Part shown: positions 55,060 to 64,000 of the stretch, piece after piece
Numbering within the stretch: the first letter of the stretch is position 1
How the letters are laid out: each line of letters opens with the position of its first letter
Assembly (NCBI RefSeq): GCF_030253575.1
Contig: NC_080561.1
Span: 34,991,564-35,055,563, forward strand
From: Rhododendron vialii
Taxonomy: Eukaryota > Streptophyta > Magnoliopsida > Ericales > Ericaceae
DNA length: 64,000 bases
Reading direction: 5' to 3'
The notes under the pieces: generated by a model
What the model saw: the letters and a program-made list of their open reading frames with translations, nothing else
Database searches by the model: none
Told to the model about the DNA's origin: nothing
Made by a program: the position numbers and the translations under genes

Positions 55060-56950
55060 CTATGTGTAAACCATGACTGCTGCCAAATTCTTGTTAATAT
55101 TGCAATGGTACTGTCAAATACTACCTAGTGTACTCTTTCAGTAAATTTATTCGCTAATAAAGCTACTTTTTTATTTTTATTTTGACATTTTCCCCATGAG
55201 AGGAGCATTCTTATAGTTATGACAGTCAGTTTCTCTTTTTTTTTTCTTTTTTTTTTTGACAAAAAGCAAATTCCATAGATAATACAATCTTACACAATGT
55301 GTATAGTTGCCTTAGCGAGATTATGGGCAGGCGGCAGCTACCACTTCAGTTCTAGCAACTTTCATAACTTTTACACTCTCCCAGTTTCTAGATGAGAGTC
55401 CCTCTTAGGAATTCCAACTTTTTAGGGACATGTAGCCTTGTTTGGATTCAAACTTCAAAAAAAAATTTCAACTCAAAAAATACTCATTACTTCTACTTTC
55501 AATCATTATTTTCATTTTTCTCTCATCTCTTCAATCATTATTCTCATTTCTCTCTCTATCTCTATCCACTCATTACTCCTATCTCCAATCATTACCCTAA
55601 TTTTTCTCGAATTATTATACCTCAAAAACCAAACCCAAAAATTTTTCAAAAAGGGAGCCAAACACAATAGTAGTCATTACTCCTACTTTCCACTATTATT
55701 CTTATATTCTACCTATTTTGCACCATTTGTATTCACATATGAGAGGCTTTTGGAATTTTGCCAAATTTCTATTTCTATTTTTGGAAAGGAACAATCATTT
55801 TGAAACATTTCAAAATAGAAAGATTAATTAATCAGGTCCTATACCTCCAAACCACCACTCACGAGCTGTCCATCAACTGATGTATGTCACAAACAAACCT
55901 TGCAATACATACAATTCAAATATTTCGTTCAAATAGTGTATATGAGTAAGACGGAATCATAGAAACCAAAAATTTCCCAGACATTACTTCTGCGAAAGTG
56001 GTGCTTGAATCAAAATATTTACAATGATCAACGGGAAAAAAAAATTAAAGAAAAATAAAAGCCATTGTTGCAGCTTAGGAGAGCTTCGATCCCAATCAAA
56101 CTAATTAACTCAAATCATCTGAAGGCCAGCTTGCAACAGCATCGAGTAAGACAGAACAGATAAAATTTAAGTCCTGCATTTCGGCATTTCATCTTGCAGA
56201 TAATACATTTGTTGGTCAAAGTTCAAATCCGTCGAGTGAACATTGAAGAACCAAAAGAATACATTAAAAAATACCTGAGAGCGCCAGATACGGTTAATGA
56301 AATCTCTCTCACGACCTCATGGGAGGATCTGGCGTCGCCTGTGTGGAGTTGCTCGCTTTGCATATATTTTCTCTGTTTCATTCAGAGGTCTACTAGAACC
56401 ATCTGGCTCGCTAATGAACCTCCACCCGCCACCATTTCCCCGCTTGTCCCGCGGGTCTAGTTTCTCCACCATGATATTGTGTTACATCGGGTTTTTTTTA
56501 AGGATATTTCGGATTGTATTTAGAAAATTGAGTGGAAATACTCATAAATTGAGTTGGATTGTTTATTTAGCGAGTGTTTGGAACTCGGGAAAATAAATGA
56601 GAAGGTTGAGAAAATTTTAAAGAATTCCCTTTTTTGTTTGGTAATCACTTCATTTAGAGCATCCGGACCGTTCTCTCTAAATTTTGGACCAAATTGAAGA
56701 GGAAAAAACCTCTTTATTACTTTAGCTATTCACTTTTAAAATGTCTACTGCATCAGACTCTCTATTCTAACTAGGTTCTATAAATATAATATTTTCTTTG
56801 CCTATTTGTACATTCTTTATTAGTATTGTAACCAACAAGCCGGTTGTTTGGATCTGTACATTCTTTATTAGTATTGCAACCAACAAGCCGGTTGTTTGGA
56901 TCAACAGTGTTATCGTACATTTCTAACGTATGCGTGTAGCTAGGGCTCAC
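55060..56950. other. Intergenic DNA downstream of MPC1
   Basis: AT-rich with T-runs (55235-55258). A direct repeat of about 50 bases (gtacattctttattagtatt ... caaccaacaagccggttgtt) occurs at 56808-56848 and 56857-56897. A MITE-like end (gagcatccggacc) is near 56660. No gene recognised; the frames at 55392-55803 are low-complexity. Confidence 0.45.
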
Positions 56951-56954
56951 TCCG

Positions 56955-57225
56955 GGTCCCACAAAATATAAAAATATCCATAAATTTTAAAATAATTTTT
57001 TATGGAGCCCTGTAAAAAATCAGCTCCAAAGGATATCTGTAAGTATTTTTTCTGGATTAGTAGGGGTAAAACGGAGTAGTTGAGCAGTTTTCTCAACGAA
57101 TTCCGAAAAAATGCTTATCGGTATTCGGTGGAGCTGATTTTTATAAAACCCCATAAAAATTTATGAATTTCTTTTCTTTTTTTTTTTGTATTTTTATGAA
57201 ACCTAAAGTTAGCCCCACACGTGGA
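56955..57225. mobile_element. Foldback-like inverted repeat
   Basis: Left part ccataaattttaaaataatt with ggagccctgtaaaaaatcag, right part ctgatttttataaaacccca and taaaaatttatg, are inverted relatives around a centre near 57095. Short, AT-rich, no coding part. Confidence 0.45.
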
Positions 57226-57336
57226 ATAGAAATGTGGGGTAAAATTAGAGGTAAGGCTAGACTTTCTGGTCATCGGATTGGACGTGGAACAAGATGTCAG
57301 ATGAAGACAAAATTCAATCGAAACCAAAATATTAAA

Positions 57337-59037
57337 GGGGAAATTACATATCAGTGGAGAAAGGGGTAAATAATGCCCAAGTGATGGAGAGGTTTTTTCA
57401 AAATTCCATAAATATGGAACGGAGGAAAAATAATTCCCCATACATGAAACGGAGGAAAAATAATTCCCCATACATGGAGTCCGAATCTGGATCTCCTAAG
57501 TTGCCATTTCCATGAATTTATGTTGCCCCTTCTATGTACCTAGGTTGCCCCTTCTATGAAACTAAGTTGCTCCTTCTATGAATTTTCTGGGTATTCAATT
57601 TCTTGAGTATTTCTTCAATCTCCTTACCATTTCTATTATTTTTTGAGAAATTTGGAATCTGGGTTACTTGTAGATTTGCATGAAACGGACCAACTGAAAT
57701 TCTCTATGTATGAAACGGAGGAAAAAAATTCCCAAAACAAGAAGTCGGTTTGTAGTCATATCTGAGTTTGAATCTAAGTTGCCCCTTCTATGAATTTAAA
57801 TTGCCCCTTCTATGCACCTAAGTTGCACTTTCTATGGACTTAAATTGCTCCTTAATTAGCTAGTAGCAGTCACATTTTCAAGTAAAACCAAACAAAAAAT
57901 TTTAAGTGGCAATTCCTAAAATCTAAAAGCAAAAGTATAAAGTGGATGCTAGAAAATATATATCTTATTTTCTCTATCATTTCTCTTTCTAAAAAATTAG
58001 CCAAATACACTAATCTCAAAATACTTTAAAAACTCAAATCTACAAGTAATCCAGATCTCAAATTTCTCAAAAAATAATAGAAATGATAAGGAGATTGAAG
58101 AAATGCTCAAAAAATTGAATATTTAAGAAGTTTATAGAAGGGACAACTTAGGTTCATAGATTTATGTAGAAGCAGATAGATTTAGGTTCATAGACTTAGG
58201 TCCCTTCTATAAACCTAAGTTGTCCCTTCTATGAACTTCTTAAATATTCAATTTTTTGAGCATTTCTTCAATCTCCTTATCATTTCTATTATTTTCTGAG
58301 AAATTTGAGATCTGGGTTACTTGTAGATTTGAGTTTTTTAAGTATTTTGAGATTAGTGTATTTTGGCTAATTTTTTAGAAAAAAAAATGATAGAGAAAAT
58401 AAGATATATGTTTTCTAGCATCCACTTTATACTTTTGCTTTTAGATTTTAGGAATTGCCACTTAAAATTTCTTGTTTGGTTTTACTTGAAAATGTGAAGA
58501 AGTTATGCTACTAGCTAATTAAGGGGCAATTTAAGTTCATAGAAAGGGCAACTTAGGTGCATAGAAAGGGCAATTTAAATTCATAGAAGGGGCAACTTAG
58601 ATTCAAACTCAGATTTGACTACAAATCGACTTCTTGTTTTGGGACTTTTTTTCCTCCGTTTCATACATAGAGAATTTCAGTTGGTCCGTTTCATGCAAAT
58701 CTACAAGTAACCCAGATTCCAAATTTCTCAAAAAATAATAGAAATGGTAAGGAGATTGAAGAAATACTCAAGAAATTGAATACCCAGGAAATTCATAGAA
58801 GGAGCAACTTAGTTTCATAGAAGGGGCAACTTAGGTACATAGAAGGGGCAACTTAAATTCATAGAAATGGCAACTTAGGATATCCAGATTCGGACTCCAT
58901 GTGTGGGGAATTATTTTTCCTCCGTTTCATGTATGGGGAATTATTTTTCCTCCGTTCCATATTTATGGAATTTTGAAAAAACCTCTCCATCACTTGGGCA
59001 TTATTTATCCCTTTCTCTACTGATATGTAATTTCCCC
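57337..59037. mobile_element. Giant foldback element, MULE-type
   Basis: 1,701 bp made almost entirely of two inverted arms of about 830 bp (57337-58165 and 58205-59037), turning near 58187. Tips are GGGGAAATTACATATCAG and its complement. A perfect 9-base target duplication AATATTAAA flanks it (57328-57336 and 59038-59046), which points to the Mutator superfamily. The arms carry repeated phrases such as ttgccccttctatgaa. There is no transposase. A transcript through it would fold into a very long hairpin. Confidence 0.85.
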
Positions 59038-59046
59038 AATATTAAA

Positions 59047-59508
59047 ATACTGCTAATTGGGTGAACAGTCCCTCGCTGCAAGAAGCAAGGAACTGTAGCA
59101 AATGTTAAATTACCGAATTCCCAAACGAGGTTGATGCAGTCCCCTTTCTATGTCTTCCCTCGCTATTTTAGTTTTTAAAAGGGGGTAAAAAGTGAGATGT
59201 GGATGCCCTTATATAGGAGTATTTTCCATTTTCCCCTTCAAGTTCCACCTATAGAAAAGGAAAAAAAGGAAAGAAAAATAAAAAGAAAAAGAGAGGAAAA
59301 TATAAGAAAAAATTTACTATTTACTAAATTTGAAACTTTTATATTCTTCTCCCTCTCCCTCCGAAATCCGAATCAAACACCCTCGCAACCAAACAATGAA
59401 CCTATCCTTTCTCCTTTCCATAAGTTTCAACCAGAGCATTAACTTTGGGTTTAGGGTTTCTATTTACTTTGCGGTTTGCTCTTTCTCGTCATCGGCACAC
59501 CTGCACTG
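59047..59508. other. Upstream region of MATH copy 2
   Basis: AT-rich, with an A/G-rich stretch (59262-59310). The last 60 bases before the start codon are related to those of MATH copy 1 (shared cacacctgcactg just before the ATG). Confidence 0.45.
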
Positions 59509-62334
59509 ATGTCTCTCCCGACGCCTGCTCATTCATCAGTGCTCTTCACATGGGAAATTGAAGAATTTTCGAAGCTGAAGGCTAAACTCTACTCCGAAAT
59601 CTTCTACTGCGGTGGATACGAATGGTACATTGTTCTTTATTTTTCTGCATCGTACTTGGTTTTGACCTCAATTCAGCGATGAAATATTACTCTTTGAATG
59701 TTGTGGGTGCAGGCGGCTGCTTGTATTTCCCAAGGGTAACAACACCGAACATTTGTCGGTGTATTTAGATTTTCCCGAATCGGCGAAGTTGCCGCCCGGG
59801 TGGAGTAGATACGCCCGTTTCAGCATATCTGTGTTCAATCAAATCCGTAACGCAGATACAAGTACCAGACGTAAGGTTTTATGGTGTTTCTGTGCTGATT
59901 AATCAGGCTATGCTACTATTAATGTGAAGTTTTTATGTGTTCTTTCATACCTGTAAGCATGATTGCGTATTTATATCTCTTACATGAACCTGCTACTTGG
60001 TCTCATTAGTTAATCCACTCAAGAGTCAAGATTAGCTTGTTAAAATTACCAAAATAAAGCAGAAAACATTTCGATGCTTTTTAAGAATTCAAACCATGCT
60101 TAGAACGACTCGTCACACGCATCGATAAACTAACTTCCAATAGTTACCCTTTAAGATTGGGAGAATTCTCAATAAGTATTACTTTTTTCTTCAATGGTTA
60201 AGTATTTAAAGATATTTTATATACGTTTTTGTATATAATCTATATATGCTCCTAAGGCACTCCCAGCCTTAAGAGCTTTTAGGTGCCTCCGCTCCCCCAC
60301 ACCCGCTTTGTGCTACTAAGGCATGGTCGATGTAAATCAAGGCCCCTCATGGTGGAGAAAAGTGGGTCACTGAAAACGTTGAAGATGTATGAACTTTCGT
60401 TTGACATGGTTCATTGGTGTGGGACAATGTCCGTCTGTTTAATAGTCTCTGGTTCACACAACCTATGTTGCATGGACTCTTGAGTCTTGTTGAAGTACTC
60501 AAGTTGACACGGCATGTCTACGGATACGGGATAAAATAACTAACCAAACAAAAGAAGGGATAATTTTTATTTCTCTCTTCATTTTTCTTTCTTTCCATAA
60601 GTTCGAAACACACCTTAATCTTTACACAACGTAGGACATAATTATTGATTTTTATGTTTTTGCTTCAGCATCACATTTGTTGGAGTAAAACAGTGCTTGG
60701 CGACTTTTCTTTATTTTCTTTACCTAGTCCAATTTACTTTTTTATTGTTGTATTATTCTCTGTTAAATAATTGTCCTTGCCTTTTATTATTGCGAATTCC
60801 CCTTTGAGAATAATTCAGTCTTTGTGTTTCTGTCAGTAACAGCCGAATGCCAATACACCTGCAAATTTTTGTCTCAAAGCTATATCTGCCTTTTGGGGAC
60901 TTGGCTTGGCACCCACCGATATACCATTACCTAATTGCTCATACTGTTATGTAACCCCGATTTGTAAAACAATGGACGCAAACCATTTTGGCATACAGCA
61001 CCATACATTGGTTGTAGGAGTCAGGATTGTTAATAATTTGAATCTATCAATCAAATGAGATTTGTTTAGTTTGTTTAGAAACCTTAATTTCATCACTAAT
61101 ATTGTTCGTAAACTGCTTGCTGTGATTTTGTACAAGGCGATGTTTAGCCCATCCATGAAAAGGGCCTTAAGCACCAAGGTGTAACCAAGGTATTGCCTTA
61201 ATAAGAGGTAGACGGCGGAAATAAATTTCAACTTATTGGTCCTCATCAATACCCGCGACATTGATTAATTTGCTACCTATTTTAGTTCCCTCTATTGTAT
61301 AGTGTTTGTGACCGTTGCAGCTCGATCGTCATTTATTGAGGGAACCTGAATATGAATTGAGTTTCACATTTGATCTTATTTCCAAGCTTTCTTTCTTTAC
61401 AAATTCATTCTTTGCAACAACTCATGAAACTACTTATTGACTGACTTGTTGGTCCGTACTCTGTACTTTAAAGTTTGTGTCTAAAGTGGTCCCTTTATCC
61501 ATGCATTGCGATCACTAGATGCCTTTTGTTATTAATATATAAAGTGTGGCAAAATTTGGTGGCGATGATTCCCTTCTGCCTTTGGTGCTAATTTTTTATG
61601 CCTTCCAATCTACAGGCGCAGAACACAAGTTCAATGCAGAAGAACGTGATTGGGGTTTCACTTTTTTCTTGCCTCTTATAAAACTGAATGATCCCAAGGA
61701 AGGTTTTCTGGTGAATGATACTATTGTACTTGAAGCCGGCGTTACCATCCCCAGTTCCCATGACTCAAGAAAGGAGATTGGTTGTGAACCAAAAAATGCT
61801 GACGTTGCTGGGACTACTTCTCAAGTCAGGTTTTTGTCATACTGGGTTTCTTCAGTGGCATTCCTGTTACTTGAAAAGATCCACTGCCTTCACGAGGGCA
61901 CTTATGTCAAATTCTCAATGAAAGGTCGGGCTCTGCCAACTATGCTACTTGAGTCGTTTGCTGAGTTCATTGCGTCGATGTCAGCCACTAAGGTGAATGA
62001 ATTGAATGAGGAAGCGTCGCGACTGGCTGCCAATTCGATAGAGGACTTTGAGCAAGTAGGGTTGGACTTGAGGTTGCTGAAGCGGAGGCTAGAGGAAGCT
62101 AAGGTGGTGAAAAAGCACTCGGAGTCTGTCAACACTGTTGAGTCTTGTACGAGTGCTTTGGAAGTGGCTCGAGCTACTGTTGACTCATGTACAGGTGCTT
62201 TGGAAGTGGCTCGAGCCAAGGTTCGTGAACTCGAAGATGGGCTTGCCAAAGCCAAGTTAGAAGGAGAGGTGTTGTCCAGGGAACTGCCAAAATCACTGGG
62301 AGTGAATGATTCTGTACTTAAGGATATTGTGTAG
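59509..62334 (+). CDS. MATH domain and coiled-coil protein, copy 2, three exons
   Basis: Paralogue of the gene at 41814-48441. Exons 59509-59624, 59713-59870 and 61616-62334 give 330 residues with identical intron phases. The start is set at MSLPTPAHSSVLFTWEIEEF by comparison with copy 1; an in-frame ATG 33 bases upstream is less likely. The MATH domain has GGYEWRLLVFPKGNN, LSVYLDFPES, GWSRYARFSISVFNQ, then HKFNAEERDWGF and FLVNDTIVLEAGV. The linker is about 45 residues shorter than in copy 1. The C-terminal part keeps FLSYWVSSVAFLLLEKIHCL and the coiled coil. The coil here contains a 14-residue internal duplication (VESCTSALEVARAT / VDSCTGALEVARAK), exactly two heptads. It ends SLGVNDSVLKDIV like copy 1. 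The donor of exon 2 (AGAC|GTAAGG) differs slightly from copy 1 but lies at the same place. Confidence 0.9.
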
Positions 62335-62559
62335 ATGTTCTCGAAAAAAGTATATTGTGTATATAGCAATTCTGAAGGAGCTTCAGTATTAACAGACATG
62401 AATGCATGATGACAGTACTCTGGAAATCGAAACTTATGTTATTATGGTGTCTTCATCCACAAATTGTAATGTTTAGCTGATTGTGGGTTGAGTGCGAATG
62501 CTTAGGCTAAGTTCCGCCAAGATTTTTGGATTTTTTCTTATTTTGTCCTTATTCAAATT

Positions 62560-62700
62560 TTTTTGCATTTATTAGTTGGATTGTGATTTAGGCACTCCAA
62601 AAATTGATGGTGGGACTCCAAAACTGCACAGTGTTAATACATAAAACGACGTCATTTTGGAGCCCTTCTATCTATTTTTGGAGTGCTAAAATCAATTTCC
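62560..62700. mobile_element. Short inverted-repeat element (possible MITE)
   Basis: Inverted ends around gatttaggcactccaaaaat and atttttggagtgctaaaatc, about 130 bp, in the DNA downstream of MATH copy 2. Confidence 0.45.
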
Positions 62701-63011
62701 TTATTAGTTTTGCTTAACTATTGTGGATTATTGATTCATTTCGTCGAGATGAATCGGAAAAATAAAATATTACGAGTATGACTTGTACTTAATTTTTTTT
62801 TTTTTTTTGTAATATCCAAGATAAAGTTTAAAAATCCAATAAAAAATAAAAATTTTGAAAGTTGAACTTATGGTCAGAAAAGTAGAACTTCTAACAACCA
62901 ATTTTCCGTGCATTTTTAAATTGTTTTTTTTTTATCCCTTGGTGAAAAGTAGGAGTCAAAAACAGAACTCAACATATCAAACTTATTTGATCTTCATGAT
63001 CAAAATTTGGT

Positions 63012-63029
63012 TCCTTTGGGGACATCCGA

Positions 63030-63060
<31 letters not shown>

Positions 63061-63172
63061 CGGCCTGTAGCCCCTGGCCCCCTTCGCAATGATGACACGT
63101 TCAAATGATCAAACGACATGCGCAAGGATGACACAATACAAAGAAGATTAGCATGGCCCCTGCGCAAGCGTA
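63012..63172 (+). pseudogene. Dimeric U6 snRNA-like pseudogene, copy 2
   Basis: Same dimeric structure as at 52476-52630, including the scrambled tagcccctggccccc joint, so it was duplicated after the dimer formed. Here the first U6 part reads GATACAGAGAAGATTAGCA, closer to true U6. Confidence 0.8.
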
Positions 63173-63224
63173 TACGAGTTTTATTGTGTGCCACGATTAC
63201 AACTTTTTTTTCGTATTAAGTATT

Positions 63225-63365
63225 TTTTTTTTATTAGTGGAAGTTAGTCGTGTCAGAGAAGTTAGATTAGCACCTTAAGAGGAGTTGAACTCCTAACCTC
63301 CTTATAACCAGCACCTAAGTGGATCCCCTTATGCCGTTGCGCCAAAAGCCTCTTGGCTTCGTGTA
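63225..63365 (-). mobile_element. tRNA-derived SINE, copy 2
   Basis: Same element as 52683-52824, with box A and box B intact. Confidence 0.6.
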
Positions 63366-64000
63366 AAGTATGTTAATGAAAGTACATAAAACAACCTCTT
63401 CTCTTTCAGTTGCATTTGTGGCATCTGATATTCTTCCTTTTGATTTGTAGATGTTGCCTTGATCATACTGGGAAATTGTATTGTCTCTTTGTTCATATTT
63501 GAATTTGTCTTGTTCTCTGTCGCCTAGGCTGAAACTTCACAGTTTTCCATTATTTTTCCTGGAAGTTTTTGCAAATTCGCAGTTGAACTTGATTACTCCT
63601 ACTATATTATTGAGTTGGCTGTGCACCTCAGTCTTTTCGTAATAAATGAGAATGTAGGGGGTGCCCAAATTGTTTTACCTATGTTCTACGCAATATCAAT
63701 ATGTTTCTTTTGACGCTTTGATGAAGGGTTTTAAAAGTTGATATCCTTTTTGTTATGCGTTCATAGATGGAACTTATGTTCTGCACTTTCAATAATTCTG
63801 CTGATTTGTCCTCATCTGTTTCTATAAAGCGGCCTCAAAACATATTAGACGGTCCATTTGAACTCTTTTTTCAAGTGATCTTGTTTTCACACCCATACAC
63901 ACACGACCCCGGAGAGGCCCTTACCCTTTTTCTGCAAGGGTCAAATTCATCTTGTGTTTTTATTACAAGGTTTTGCATTCATAAATTTGTTTATTAAAAG

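Larger units (their letters stand above)
62975..64000 (+). repeat. Second copy of the MPC1 upstream region, cut by the window edge
   Basis: From about 62980 the sequence follows 52440-53430 with few differences, through the U6 dimer, the SINE and the long 5' intron of MPC1. The window ends roughly 70 bases before the place where the acceptor and start codon would lie. MPC1's leader (51955-52430) is absent here; the DNA before 62980 is instead like that downstream of MATH copy 1. One small insertion (about 63885-63910) is present. Whether an MPC1 coding copy follows cannot be seen. Confidence 0.8.

Overview
The window is nuclear DNA of a flowering plant, most likely a eudicot. It has intron-containing genes with GT/AG junctions, an EIX-type receptor-like protein family, MATH/coiled-coil genes, plant-type snRNA promoters, and many plant transposons. 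Sequence alone does not fix the genus. No bacterial or viral genome features were seen.

Left third (1-16 kb): a tandem duplication of an EIX-type leucine-rich-repeat receptor-like protein gene on the minus strand (2889-5887 and 11114-14169). The duplication includes shared downstream DNA, a shared 3'-UTR intron and shared upstream DNA. Each copy is split by one small indel, and the two indels are different and about 50 codons apart or less. A block at 8.24-8.44 kb resembles the upstream DNA of these genes but has no gene beside it. A Ty1-copia fossil fragment lies at 7.77-8.18 kb.

Middle left (16.8-25.4 kb): a two-exon steroid 5-alpha-reductase family gene (minus strand, exons 17316-16846 and 21881-21564). 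Its 4.2-kb intron contains a LINE tail, a plastid-type tRNA-Thr fragment, a GT-rich minisatellite and a 1.27-kb PIF/Harbinger element with a TAA target duplication. About 140 bp upstream of the start codon is a 3.4-kb Pack-MULE-like element. Its inverted arms are about 550 bp long and it carries one exon of a plasma-membrane H+-ATPase gene, still bounded by splice sites.

Centre (25.4-41.5 kb): gene-poor transposon DNA with MITEs, a Ty1-copia LTR fossil, and a young-looking non-autonomous Ty3/gypsy fossil (31245-39833, minus orientation). The fossil has 2.65-2.76-kb LTRs with many copies of the palindrome CTACCGGTAG. A foldback element and a 183-bp Helitron-like element follow.

Right third (41.8-64 kb): two paralogous three-exon MATH/coiled-coil genes (41814-48441 and 59509-62334, plus strand). 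Between them lie two U5 snRNA genes (minus strand, with USE, TATA, Sm site and 3' box), a dimeric U6-like pseudogene, a SINE, and a complete four-exon mitochondrial pyruvate carrier gene MPC1 (53507-54934). A second U6-like dimer, SINE and MPC1 upstream region lie at 62.98-64.0 kb and run off the window. A 1701-bp near-perfect foldback element with a 9-bp target duplication lies at 57337-59037.

The host genes do not form one pathway. They cover surface immune perception (RLPs), membrane lipid/steroid reduction, splicing (U5), mitochondrial pyruvate import (MPC1) and MATH adaptor proteins. The shared theme is local duplication and repeated transposon insertion.
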